Assembly: GCA_965237445.1 (NCBI GenBank)
Contig: OZ250142.1
Location: 2,852,001 to 2,916,000 of the forward strand
Reading direction: 5' to 3'
DNA length: 64,000 nt
Source: G963668185 sp965237445
GTDB lineage: Bacteria; Chloroflexota; Dehalococcoidia; Lucifugimonadales; G963668185
Part shown: positions 38,269-47,299 of the stretch, in pieces
Layout of the letters: each line of letters opens with the position of its first letter
Numbering within the stretch: position 1 is the stretch's first letter
The notes under the pieces: model-generated
What the model was told of the DNA's origin: nothing
What the model saw: only the letters and a program-made list of their open reading frames with translations
Database searches by the model: none
Made by a program: the position numbers and the translations under genes

Positions 38269-39279
38269 ATGGTATGTGAGATGAACGGCAGCTTCGGGCC
38301 GGTTCGGATGGCCCAGTACGGCACCAAGCACGGCCACGCCGGGGGCGTACTCCAGGTCATACTCGATAACCCTGACGTGGAAGTCGTGGGCGTGTATGAG
38401 CCTGACCGTGCAAGACGAGAGTCCCTCGAGGCATCGCGGTCGGCCCCGTGGTCTCAGGTGAGCTGGTTCGACGACGCCTCTGAGTTCCTCGACGATCCCT
38501 CGGTGGTGGCCGTCTCCTCCGAGGGGCGCAACGACGAGAGCCTGACACACACCGAGCAGATCATCGACTCAGGCAAGCACGCCTTCTACGACAAGCCCGC
38601 GGGCGACGATTACGCCCGGTTCCAGCGGGTCGTGGTGAAGGCGCACGAACGGACCCTGCTGGTCCAGATGGGCTACATGTTCCGCTACCACGACGGCTTC
38701 TCTCGCATCGCCCAGTGGGCGCGCTCAGGCTTTCTGGGGAATATCTTCGCCATAAGGGCCCACCTGTCCACCAACATCCCGCCCGAATCCCAATCGTGGA
38801 TTTCGGTCCATAGAGGCGGCATCCTCTACGACCTGGCAGGTCACATGATCGATCAGATCGTCTGGATACTCGGTCGCCCCGACAAGGTCACGTCCTTCCT
38901 GCGGCGCGATGTCTCCACCGTTGAGGGCTTCAACGACAACACCCTGGCCGTGTTCGAGTACGACAGCGCCTTGGCCATGGTCGACATCGCGGCCATGGAG
39001 CCAAGCCTGATGGCCCGCCGGTTCGAGGTTTATGGTGACAAGGGTTCCGCCATCATGGAGCCCTTCGAGCCCGCCGATACCATCAGGCTCTGCCTTACCA
39101 AGGCTCGGAGCAGCTTTCCTGCGGGGGTGTCCACCGTGGTCCTGGAGGACCGGCCCCGGTACGTCGGCAGCCTTGCGGCTTTCGTCAAGGACATCCGCGG
39201 CGAGAAGAAGCCCGACCGCTCCCTCGACTACGAGCTTCTCGTACAGGAAACGCTGCTGAGGGCGACTGGCGCGTTGTAA
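38269..39279 (+). CDS. Gfo/Idh/MocA-family oxidoreductase
   Basis: A 336-residue NAD(P)-dependent dehydrogenase family member. The N-terminal region has GTKHGHAGGVLQVILDN in place of a standard GxGxxG, then VEVVGVYEPD, HAFYDKPAGDDY (DKP replacing the usual EKP) and the C-terminal domain GGILYDLAGHMIDQIVWILG. The weak dinucleotide motif and DKP variant suggest divergence in cofactor or role. Only 6 bp separate it from the methyltransferase gene, so they are probably co-expressed. It has no close copy in the window; the 11241 protein belongs to a different subfamily. Confidence 0.83.
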   Translation: MVCEMNGSFGPVRMAQYGTKHGHAGGVLQVILDNPDVEVVGVYEPDRARRESLEASRSAPWSQVSWFDDASEFLDDPSVVAVSSEGRNDESLTHTEQIIDSGKHAFYDKPAGDDYARFQRVVVKAHERTLLVQMGYMFRYHDGFSRIAQWARSGFLGNIFAIRAHLSTNIPPESQSWISVHRGGILYDLAGHMIDQIVWILGRPDKVTSFLRRDVSTVEGFNDNTLAVFEYDSALAMVDIAAMEPSLMARRFEVYGDKGSAIMEPFEPADTIRLCLTKARSSFPAGVSTVVLEDRPRYVGSLAAFVKDIRGEKKPDRSLDYELLVQETLLRATGAL

Positions 39280-39289
39280 GACAAACACA

Positions 39290-39603
39290 AAGGCGCACAA
39301 GGTTGAGTCTTTGCCGCCTGCCTGACATTGGTGGACTCGGGCTTGCCGGGCACCGGCCACAAGTTGGACCGGTATATGCGGTCGATTGGTCGGGACCCGA
39401 CGGGTGAGTACATACTGATGACCCACAGCCAACCAGACCACAGGGCCGCCGCCTTCGGAATCACCCGCCGCACCGGACCGACGATCGTGGCCCATCACGT
39501 GGACACCAAGGCCACGCTGGAAGGTGATGTCTCCCTCAGCTACATGGACATCGTCACCAGACGGTTCCAAGATCGGATTCACGTCCCGCAGGAACGGCAA
39601 TAG
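39290..39603 (+). pseudogene. MBL-fold metallohydrolase fragment
   Basis: It reads VDSGLPGTGHKLDRYMRSIG, YILMTHSQPDHRAAAFGI and IVAHHVD. These are the early strands and the THxxxDH-like zinc motif of metallo-beta-lactamase-fold proteins (THSQPDH, one His replaced by Gln). The start and the C-terminal two thirds are missing. A remnant. Confidence 0.7.
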
Positions 39604-39758
39604 GGATATCGACGTGATAGATGCCGATACTTCCAACGAGATTGTTGAGCGATAGCCTGAGCCCCAGTGGCCCACCGGCGGTCAAAGCATTATCATAGGC
39701 CGAGGACGGTGAGACCGCTGCGGGAGGCAATCCCATAGCACGCTACATCTTCATCCGA

Positions 39759-41684
39759 TTGATCCTGATCGTGGCGACCCTGATCGCGGTGTCGTTGATG
39801 ATCTTCGGGGCGACCGAGTTTCTGCCCGGAGATGCGGCGTCGGTGATGCTGGGCCAGCAGGGCACGCCCCAGAACGTGGAGAATCTGCGCCACCGGATGG
39901 GCCTGGACCGCCCCGCTTACGTGCGTTACCTGGCCTGGATTTTTGGATGGACGGATGATGAAGGCGCTGTGTTCAGGTCTCAGGACGGGGGAGAGACGTG
40001 GAATCGGCTGGCGGTGTCAACGGTCACGCCCATCAGCAGATTCACCTTTGTATCGCCCAGCCTGGGTTGGGCCGTTACCGAGAGGCGTATCTACAACACC
40101 AAAGACGGCGGGGCCCGGTGGACCAGGCAGCTTCGATCGGAGCAGCCGCTGAAGGCGATCGCATTCGCAGACGAGATGAACGGCCTGGCCGCCGGTAAAG
40201 GTGGAAGCATCTACCGTACCACGGTGGGTGGATACCCGCCGCCCGGACAGGGACTGTGCGACGGCAGGACGTGTGAAGAGGAGGAGGACTCCACATGGGA
40301 TCGAGTTGAAAGCGGGACCACCTTGGAGCTTAACGACATCACCTTCCTTAAAGATGGCCGTGCCTGGATAGTCGGTGACAGGGGTCTGGTGCTCCGGTCC
40401 GATGACGGCGGAGCCACCTGGGAACTGGTGGAGACCGATGTCGAAGAGGCCCTTCTGTCGGTAGCCTTTGCCGACGCCCGCAACGGTGTGGCTGTCGGGG
40501 AAGGCGGCACGATCCTGGTGACCAACGACAGCGGCACGAGCTGGCTGCCGGGTAAAGTGGAGGGCGGCACAGGTGCCCGGCTTAACGCGGTCGACTTCGC
40601 AGACACCGCCAACGTGTGGGCGGTCGGCGGGGGCGGAACGGCGCTGCATAGCGCGGACGCCGGCTTGACTTGGACCCAGTGGGCAATCTCCACGCCGCTG
40701 GACGGCACGCTTCACGCCGTCGCCTTCGACGGCACCGACGGGGTTGTGGCGGGAGTTGAGGGAACTGTGCTGACAACCGCCGACGGCGGAGCCTCGTGGA
40801 CCAAAAGAGAGGTCCTCGAGGTTGTGGAGGGATCGTTCCCTCGAGAGCGATTTCCGACGAAAAGACCATTGAACGGCCTGGCTGTTCGGCTAACCGAGTC
40901 CGGTGAGATCATGGCGTGGGCCGTTTCGGCCAATACGGTCTGGGAGTGGGGTCTGCTGGGAGGCAACATGGGAGATTCTCCCCGCACGGGCAACCCGATC
41001 TCGGAGATGATATGGCGCAAGCTTCCCAACTCCGCGATCCTCGCAGTGGCGGCCTTCATCGTCGCGGTTCCCACATCGGTTGCCGCCGGCGTGTGGGTGG
41101 GATTGCGGCCAGACACCAAGCTAGACCGCATCCTTAGCCAGGGGAGCCTCCTGGCGATATCCATGCCCGAGTTCGTGACCGGGATTTTGCTGATGCTGAT
41201 CTTCGCATCAATGCTGGGGTGGCTGCCATCGTCCAGCATTTTGCCGCTCGGCGAGGGCGTCCTGGACAAACCCGAGATCCTGGTGTTACCCATCGTGACA
41301 GTTACCGGCGCCCTCTTCGCCTACATTCTGCGGATGGCGCGAGCCAACGTCATCGAGGTAATGAACAGTCCAAATGTCCGCACCGCCGTGCTCAAGGGGC
41401 TCCCCATGAGGCGGGTCGTAATACGACACGTACTCCCCAGCGCGATACTGCCCACCATCACGGTTGTCACCACCAGCATTGGTTGGATGTTCGGCGGACT
41501 TATCATCGTCGAAACCGTCTTCGCCTACCCTGGAATTGGGAGCCTTCTGCTCACGTCAATCGACAGCCGGGACGTGCACTTGCTTCAGTCGTTAGCAATG
41601 GTCATAGCTTCGGTATACGTCTTCAGTAACCTGATTGCCGATCTGACGTACGCCGCGCTAGATCCGCGGATCAGGTACACGTAA
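39759..41684 (+). CDS. DppB-type ABC permease with inserted Ycf48/BNR-like beta-propeller
   Basis: 641 residues in one uninterrupted frame. Residues 1-63 are a DppB start: TM1, then LPGDAA, GTPQNVENLRHRMGLDRP, YVRYLAWIFG. Residues 64-395 are a beta-propeller with six Asp-box-like motifs: RSQDGGETW (73), NTKDGGARW (113), RSDDGGATW (213), VTNDSGTSW (254), HSADAGLTW (297) and TTADGGASW (339). From WGLLGGNMGDSPRTGNPIS (397) the permease resumes with its remaining TM segments, the EAA loop (VLKGLPMRRVVIRHVLP) and the usual end AALDPRIRYT. The insert lies in the first extracytoplasmic loop. Translation may start at TTG 39759; ATA 39735 would give a family-like N-terminus (IARYIFIRL) after GGGAGG. 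Confidence 0.9.
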   Translation: MILIVATLIAVSLMIFGATEFLPGDAASVMLGQQGTPQNVENLRHRMGLDRPAYVRYLAWIFGWTDDEGAVFRSQDGGETWNRLAVSTVTPISRFTFVSPSLGWAVTERRIYNTKDGGARWTRQLRSEQPLKAIAFADEMNGLAAGKGGSIYRTTVGGYPPPGQGLCDGRTCEEEEDSTWDRVESGTTLELNDITFLKDGRAWIVGDRGLVLRSDDGGATWELVETDVEEALLSVAFADARNGVAVGEGGTILVTNDSGTSWLPGKVEGGTGARLNAVDFADTANVWAVGGGGTALHSADAGLTWTQWAISTPLDGTLHAVAFDGTDGVVAGVEGTVLTTADGGASWTKREVLEVVEGSFPRERFPTKRPLNGLAVRLTESGEIMAWAVSANTVWEWGLLGGNMGDSPRTGNPISEMIWRKLPNSAILAVAAFIVAVPTSVAAGVWVGLRPDTKLDRILSQGSLLAISMPEFVTGILLMLIFASMLGWLPSSSILPLGEGVLDKPEILVLPIVTVTGALFAYILRMARANVIEVMNSPNVRTAVLKGLPMRRVVIRHVLPSAILPTITVVTTSIGWMFGGLIIVETVFAYPGIGSLLLTSIDSRDVHLLQSLAMVIASVYVFSNLIADLTYAALDPRIRYT

Positions 41685-41905
41685 TGGCCACCCTACGCCT
41701 CCAATCGCGGTTTGATGCTGCTTCCCTCGCTCCGGCGCTCAACACGCTGGTATCTATCGGCGTATCGAAGGGCTGGCGAGGGCTGGCGGTGCTGCTCCAC
41801 CAACACGTGGCGCAAGGCGCCCCAAAGTATTTGGTAGATGAAACGCTAAGGTGATCCAGCCTGACATTTCCCATATCAGGCGGCGTGCCTGGTCGGCCCC
41901 TGTTC
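41685..41905. other. Short interval with possible coupled start
   Basis: An ATG overlaps the permease stop (TAATG) and opens a frame of about 56 codons (MATLRLQSRF...) that could be the lost beginning of a following dppC gene. No domain is recognised. Position 41863 carries a 16-bp word shared with 50691. Confidence 0.3.
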
Positions 41906-43076
41906 TTACTCACCTTCAGCAGGTGGCGCCCACCCCCATCGCTCCCGCCAGTCCCTGGGCACGTCCCTGAACCTGTTGAGGCCCAGGTCACCCAGCAGCT
42001 CCGGGGACTCGCCATGGAGGACCAGGTCGCTCACCACCTTGCCCGTGGCGGGCGAAATACCGAACCCGTCGGCGCCGACATGGTCACGACGACGAAGTTG
42101 CCCGGGTGGTCCAGGATGTCTACGACTGGAGCCATGTCCGGCGTCTGCTCGACCACGCCCGCCCAGCTTCGCATGATCCGCAGGTCTTCTGCGGCGGGAT
42201 ACAGCTCGCAGAGGCGCTTGGCGATGTTCCGTATCATCGGTGTGTTGGGCTTGTCCGGCGATCCCAGGCCCACGTCGATCCACTCCTGGTTGCCTCCACC
42301 GTAGGTCAGGTTGCCTCGCCGGGTCTGCCGGCCGTAGATCCCGTGGCCGGTGATCTTGCCCATGGGCATCAGGGGGAGTGGCTCGGTGACAACGATCTCG
42401 ACCCGCCCGGGGGAGACGGGAACGAAGGCGCCGACCATATCGCAGATGTGGCCGGTCTGTGGTCCGGCCGCGCTGACCACGAAGTCCGCGCCCACGGTGC
42501 CCCGTGTCGTCTCCACGGCCGTGGCCCTGTCGTCGACTACAGTGATGTCCGTGACCGTCGCGTTCTGGTAGATGCGCCCTCCCTGGTCCTGGAGGGCCCA
42601 CGCGTACGCCTGAACGGTGCGTTGAGTTGAGGGTTGGCGTGGCCGCCCCTGGGCCAGAATATGCCTCCCACGACCCGGTCGGTGATCAGCGGCGCCATCT
42701 CTTTGATGGCGGGGAGGTCCAGGAGCCGCACGTCGACGCCCCTGCGAATGTTGGCCTCGTGCTCCTGACGCAGGACGTCCATTGCCTCTTCGTCCAAGAC
42801 CACCCCCATGATGCCGGGGGTGTACTCGGTTGGGTAGCCTAACTCCTCGTCCAGGGTCTCCCAGAGATCCATGTTGAGGACGCCCATCCGGGCTTTCGAG
42901 GGAGGGCGGCCGACAAAAGAGGGGAATCCGCCGCCATTGCGCCCCGACGCCTCCCACCCCACGATTCCCTTGTCCAGCACGACCACATCTGCGCCGACCC
43001 GGGCCAGGCGCCACCCCGTGCTCAGCCCGCTCACTCCCGCGCCTATGATTACGACTTCACCGTGGTCGAGTTGCAT
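41906..43076 (-). pseudogene. DadA-like FAD oxidoreductase with two frameshifts
   Basis: It is read in three frames. ATG 43076 begins MQLDHGEVVIIGAGVSGLST (FAD fold), continuing to GGHANPQ. At 42622-42631 a 5-bp tandem duplication (TTGAG twice on the plus strand) shifts the frame; removing one copy restores NPQRTVQAYAW as in the 17106 protein. Near 42078 a second indel breaks VTMSA/DGFGISPATGKVV. The last part ends NRFRDVPRDWRERWGW. All domains would be present if corrected. Two indels make sequencing error less likely than decay. Confidence 0.88.
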
Positions 43077-43109
43077 TGCCCACGTCTCTCTATCCTCGAT
43101 AGCTGCCAC

Positions 43110-43305
43110 ACCTGAAGCCGCAGAGCTTCCAAGAGAACCATGCTGCTGCGGTAATCACATCCTCCGACAAGCTCCGGATAAAACCTAACTACCGTTCGTG
43201 GCGAGCCATGCGATTACTTAGGAGAGGCCTTTCGAACCGCGACGATTGGCCGGCGAAGAGTTCTGCTAGCGTCACCTAGTGTGGTGTCCTTGAAATACGC
43301 TCATG
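43110..43305. other. Intergenic interval
   Basis: No coding or structural signal is recognised between the broken FAD gene and the palindromic repeat. Confidence 0.4.
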
Positions 43306-43442
43306 AAATGTCATTGCGAGGAGTCCTTCCTGCATAGGAAGGACGAACGAAGCAATCTGGAAGAGGGGTGCCCCCCCGCCGCTCCGCCGCGGCGGACCAC
43401 GGCCCTTCCGCCTCAGGCGGATCGGGCTTCGCAATGACATTT
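43306..43442. repeat. MITE-like 137-bp palindromic element
   Basis: Perfect 14-bp terminal inverted repeats (AAATGTCATTGCGA at 43306-43319, its complement at 43429-43442) enclose further inverted pieces, including GTCCTTCCTGCATAGGAAGGAC and GATCCGCC/GGCGGATC-like stems. No coding capacity. This form matches small dispersed non-autonomous repeats found between bacterial genes. Confidence 0.75.
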
Positions 43443-43578
43443 GTGGTGAACTTGTGAGACAGGACATTAGCACACGGCCTCGGGGGCTGGGCCGGCGTCC
43501 CGGCCAGCCCCCGAGGCCGACTAAGCCTGGTTTAAACTAACGATCAGGTTCTGCGGTTAACGGTCCCTATTCCAGCGA

Positions 43579-45537
43579 CTACTCCTCGATCCAATACTCA
43601 TCGTAGTGGTATTGTACAAGTCCGGTGTGAACCCGGACGCCCTTAATGCGTTCCTGGTGCGCGATGACTAGTGGTGCGTGCATCAAGTAGAGGGTCGGGA
43701 CGTCGTCGATCAGGATCTCCTGCAGCTCCCGGAAATACTCTTTTCGAACATCGAACTCGATCTCGGTATTGGCCAGATCCAGGAGCTCGTCCAGCCGGGG
43801 GTTGTTGTAGAACGATTCGTTCCAGGCCCCGCCGCTCTTCAGCTGTATGCCGATCGACTTGATTGCAGGACGCGGTCCCCAGTGACCGGTGGCGAAGGGG
43901 CAGCACTTCTGAATCCAGACATGACTCCAGTATGTGGAAGCCTGCTCCACTGACACCTCCACGTTGATGCCGGCCGCCGCTACTGACTCCCTGAACGCCA
44001 GCGCCAGATCACACAATTGTAGCGCGGGCATGCAATTCAGCACGATATCAATGCCGTCGGGGTAGCCGGCCTTGGCCAGGTAATCCTTGGCCTTTTCGAT
44101 GTCCTGCTTTATGATCGGCTGCTCCTTCCAGTAGTACTGGTCGGACGGTCCCACCGGGTGATCGTTGGCGTTGGCACCCAGGCCGAACTGGGCCGCCTGA
44201 CGAACGAAGTCCCGGTTCACGGCGTACTGCATCGCCTTCCGCAGGTTCTTGTCGGAAAAACGACTGCCTTCGTAGGTTTGCATGATGATAGTCCGGACGG
44301 CGGCGGTAGGCTCCTGCTTTATCACCACGCCCGGCGTGGCCCGCATATTTTCAAGCGCTGCAAGATCGGGGAGCCACATGAAATCGACGGCCCCCGACTT
44401 CAGAGCCTCTATCCGGGTAATCTCCTCCGGCATGTAGAAGAAGACGATCTCATCAAAATAGCCCGTACCCTTCCAGTAGTCTTCAAACCGCCGGAAGGCC
44501 GTGCGCTCCGGCGGATTGTGCTCGATGAGGGTGTACGGGCCGGAGCCCCACGCCGCGCTGGTTAACTCATTGTTGGTGATGCCGTCCGGGACGATCATGG
44601 CGTGGTAGCCATGCCATAAATCGGGCAGGAAGACGTTGGAGCCTTCCAGCTCGAACACCACGGTGTATTTTTCCGGGGTTGTGATGTTCTTGATGAAGTC
44701 GATCTCGGACCGGAACGGAGACGCCGTCGATTCATCGAGCATACGGTCCCAGGAGAACTTGACGTCCGCAGACGTCAGCTCAGGCCCGTGGTGGAACATA
44801 ACTCCTTCATGGAGCTTGACAGTGTACGCCGAGAGGTCGGCGTTTCCCTCCCACGACTCCACCAGCTCCAGCAGCACAGTACCATCGTAGTCCTGAGCTG
44901 CCAGCTTGTCGTAGGTGAGCGAGCTGCTTGACGGCTCACTGTCCGACAGTCCCGCTAGGTGCGGGTCCAGACCCCCACCGTCGATTAACGCAATTTTTAG
45001 CGTGCCACCGTACTTCTGCCCACCGGCGGCATACACTGGCTTCGTCTCGACCTTGACAGCCTGGGCCACCACCTCCGAGATATCCGCCGCTGAAAGGGTA
45101 GACTCCTCGATCAGGGCCGCCATCTCCTGCGCAGCCATGGCTTGAAATTGTGCCACGGCATCGGCGATCATCTCGTCGACTTCCGCCGCCGTGAGGGCCG
45201 GATTCTCCTCCGCAGCCTTGGTGATCTGAGCCGCGATGTCCTCCGCAGCCATGGCCGCGGAATCCGCGGCGGCCTTGGATACCGCAGCCTCTATGTCTCC
45301 CTGGGAAACCGAGGGAGCCGCGGCCGCAGCCTGCGCGATCAGATCCGCGACGTCCTCCTGTGTAATCGAGCGAGCCGCGGCGGCGGTCACCGCTTCCTGT
45401 ACCGCATCCGTGATCGCCGCGATGTCTACCTCAGCGGGCTCATCCGCGCCTCCACAGGCCGCGGCAACCAGAGCGGCCGCCATTGCGGCTAAAAGCAATA
45501 TCCCAACGTTCCGTCCAATAGTTGACGTCAGTTTCAT
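43579..45537 (-). CDS. Family-5 solute-binding lipoprotein with helical repeat stalk
   Basis: 652 residues from ATG 45537, with AGGAGG 6 bases upstream. The signal peptide and lipobox are ALVAAACGG (Cys about 29). Residues 35-165 form 6-7 short helical repeats of about 20 residues (ITQEDVADLIAQA, VSQGDIEAAVSKA, MAAEDIAAQITKA, LTAAEVDEMIADA), a probable stalk. The SBP_bac_5 domain follows from GGQKYGGTLKIA to the C-terminal YHYDEYWIEE. It binds a peptide- or opine-like solute outside the membrane for a Dpp/Opp-type permease. No intact transporter genes are adjacent; a DppB start fragment lies at 46414 on the other strand. Confidence 0.92.
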   Translation of the reverse strand: MKLTSTIGRNVGILLLAAMAAALVAAACGGADEPAEVDIAAITDAVQEAVTAAAARSITQEDVADLIAQAAAAAPSVSQGDIEAAVSKAAADSAAMAAEDIAAQITKAAEENPALTAAEVDEMIADAVAQFQAMAAQEMAALIEESTLSAADISEVVAQAVKVETKPVYAAGGQKYGGTLKIALIDGGGLDPHLAGLSDSEPSSSSLTYDKLAAQDYDGTVLLELVESWEGNADLSAYTVKLHEGVMFHHGPELTSADVKFSWDRMLDESTASPFRSEIDFIKNITTPEKYTVVFELEGSNVFLPDLWHGYHAMIVPDGITNNELTSAAWGSGPYTLIEHNPPERTAFRRFEDYWKGTGYFDEIVFFYMPEEITRIEALKSGAVDFMWLPDLAALENMRATPGVVIKQEPTAAVRTIIMQTYEGSRFSDKNLRKAMQYAVNRDFVRQAAQFGLGANANDHPVGPSDQYYWKEQPIIKQDIEKAKDYLAKAGYPDGIDIVLNCMPALQLCDLALAFRESVAAAGINVEVSVEQASTYWSHVWIQKCCPFATGHWGPRPAIKSIGIQLKSGGAWNESFYNNPRLDELLDLANTEIEFDVRKEYFRELQEILIDDVPTLYLMHAPLVIAHQERIKGVRVHTGLVQYHYDEYWIEE

Positions 45538-46413
45538 CGCTTTCCTCCTACTGAATGAACGCACCGTGGGGCCGGGCAGTCTCTGCTCTCTAACGCCGCC
45601 CATACCTGACCGCGGTAGGGTACACAAAGGCAACCCGCAATTCAACTTCTGTGACGAGTGTCAAAACGACGGGCAAGCTCGAGTTCTTCGCGGATTCTAT
45701 CGCCCGAGAGCCCAAACCTTTGTGAACTCCGTCGCAAACTGTAGTCGTCACCGTGCGCTGTGAAGAGAGTAACCATGGGCGCCTGTAGAAGTTCGAAGGG
45801 GGTGCAAACGTCGTGAAAGGCACCTCCGCAGCCCATCGAACGCCAGTTCACGACGCCGCCACATGGTTTTGTGAGCTTGATGGTACAGGTTACAGCATGT
45901 GAGTAATGCTAACCTGGCTCTCGTCGAAGATAGTGAGGTGTTTGGGTCCAGGCAGCCTGATATGGGGAATTCCGTTTGACGCCTCTCAAACCCTTTTCCT
46001 CAAGCATGACTATGTAGCCCTCGGCTGGTCTAAGTGCCTTCTTATCGTATCGCACCAAGGCGCCCCGCCACTTCGAAAACCATGCCAAGCCGGAGCTGTG
46101 TCGGCGAAAGATGAGCGATTAGCGAGTCTTGGGATGTCTGTAGCCCTGAGCTGGCGCTAATACAGCTCGGACACGCGGCCTGATCCCCCCATCGAGATCT
46201 GGGTCCCGCACATGGAAGTACAAATCCCGTCTTCAACCTTGGCGGTGGCTCTATCTAATCGCGTCATGGACGGTTCTGAGATGCCGGGCGGATTATTGAA
46301 GGGCGCGGCCGAAACACCCAGACCGAAGGCGCTAGGCTGGCTGGTTAGCTCTACCCGATAACGGTAACCTGCCCAGCACGCTGCGACGCCCCCGGAACCC
46401 TACCTGGCTGTAG
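45538..46413. other. Non-coding interval upstream of the binding-protein gene
   Basis: No conserved protein motif is visible in nearly 900 bp. The part next to 45537 should hold the lipoprotein promoter and leader; none stands out. Confidence 0.45.
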
Positions 46414-46560
46414 GTGCTCCTATTGCTGAACTTCGGCGTGCGCCGGAGCCTCGTGGCCGTGATCAGCTTGATTGCGATCTCGATGATCACCTACATCATC
46501 GTGCAGATGCCCCCGGGAGACTATGTCGACACCTATATTCAACTGCCATTGGCCCCAAGG
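46414..46560 (+). pseudogene. DppB-type permease N-terminal fragment
   Basis: It reads VRRSLVAVISLIAISMITYI then IVQMPPGDYVDTYIQLP, the first transmembrane helix and PPGD motif of DppB permeases. Homology stops at about 46560, where the 3' end of an oppositely oriented ThuA-like gene begins. It is truncated to about 50 residues and non-functional. Confidence 0.75.
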
Positions 46561-46592
46561 ATCAGTACGTTCATGGTGCCTCCTACATCGCG

Positions 46593-47264
46593 TTATGTCC
46601 TCCTCGCAAGCCACTGAATCCCTTGTTCCACAAACCTGCGGAACTGAGGGTTGGAGAAGGACGTGTTGTCGTGGCCTGACTGGTAGCAGAGAACGCGGGC
46701 GTTCGTGTATTGGCGCGACCACGCCAGCGTCTTCATGCTCTTGGGGTGGTCGGTGGTCAACAGAATCTCGCATCCTTGGCCCGCGTCTGCCATGATGTAG
46801 GTTTCGTCCTCCATCTCCCAGGAGCTCAAGTCCCTGGTGGCCGGGTGCTCCGGGCTGGCGTTTTGGATGCGGAGCGTCTGGTTCGAGGCGATGCCAAAAC
46901 TGCGGTCCTGTATACCGCAGATTTCGGACCAAAGGTCCCACCCTGGATAGGCTAGGATGGCGTGATGCAGCAGGAATATGCCCTGCTCACTCTCTCCGAG
47001 TGATTCAAGAGCGTTGCGGGTCCTGGATTCCAAACCCTCCTGATCACCACGAGGGATGGGACGATGCATGTTATAGAAGACCACGACGTCGAACCGCCGG
47101 CGCGAGTTACCCGTATCGGTAACGAAGTCCTCCATGTTCAACGGATAGACGTCGAGCTCGGGCATGCTGCGAAAGGCCGACTGGAAGGCCACCACGTCAT
47201 GGGCATGGTGACCGGTAACCACCGCAGTCATGATCTTCCCCTTGTCCTGAGTGCTGCTGGTCAT
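46593..47264 (-). CDS. ThuA-like domain protein
   Basis: A 223-residue protein of the ThuA/class-I glutamine-amidotransferase-like family. It has TAVVTGHHAHDVVAFQSAF, DVVVFYNMHRPIP, GIFLLHHAILAYPGWDLWSE, a C-terminal SGHDNTSFSNPQFRRFVEQG and IQWLAR. ATG 47264 is chosen because GGAGG lies upstream. Family members act in trehalose or other sugar utilisation, but their reactions are poorly defined. It is the last gene of a four-gene minus-strand group with an alcohol dehydrogenase, a PEP-hydrolase-like TIM barrel and a Tm-1-like protein. Confidence 0.82.
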   Translation of the reverse strand: MTSSTQDKGKIMTAVVTGHHAHDVVAFQSAFRSMPELDVYPLNMEDFVTDTGNSRRRFDVVVFYNMHRPIPRGDQEGLESRTRNALESLGESEQGIFLLHHAILAYPGWDLWSEICGIQDRSFGIASNQTLRIQNASPEHPATRDLSSWEMEDETYIMADAGQGCEILLTTDHPKSMKTLAWSRQYTNARVLCYQSGHDNTSFSNPQFRRFVEQGIQWLARRT

Positions 47265-47299
47265 GTCCGCCTCCGTATTGTGAGTTGAACGCCCCGCAC

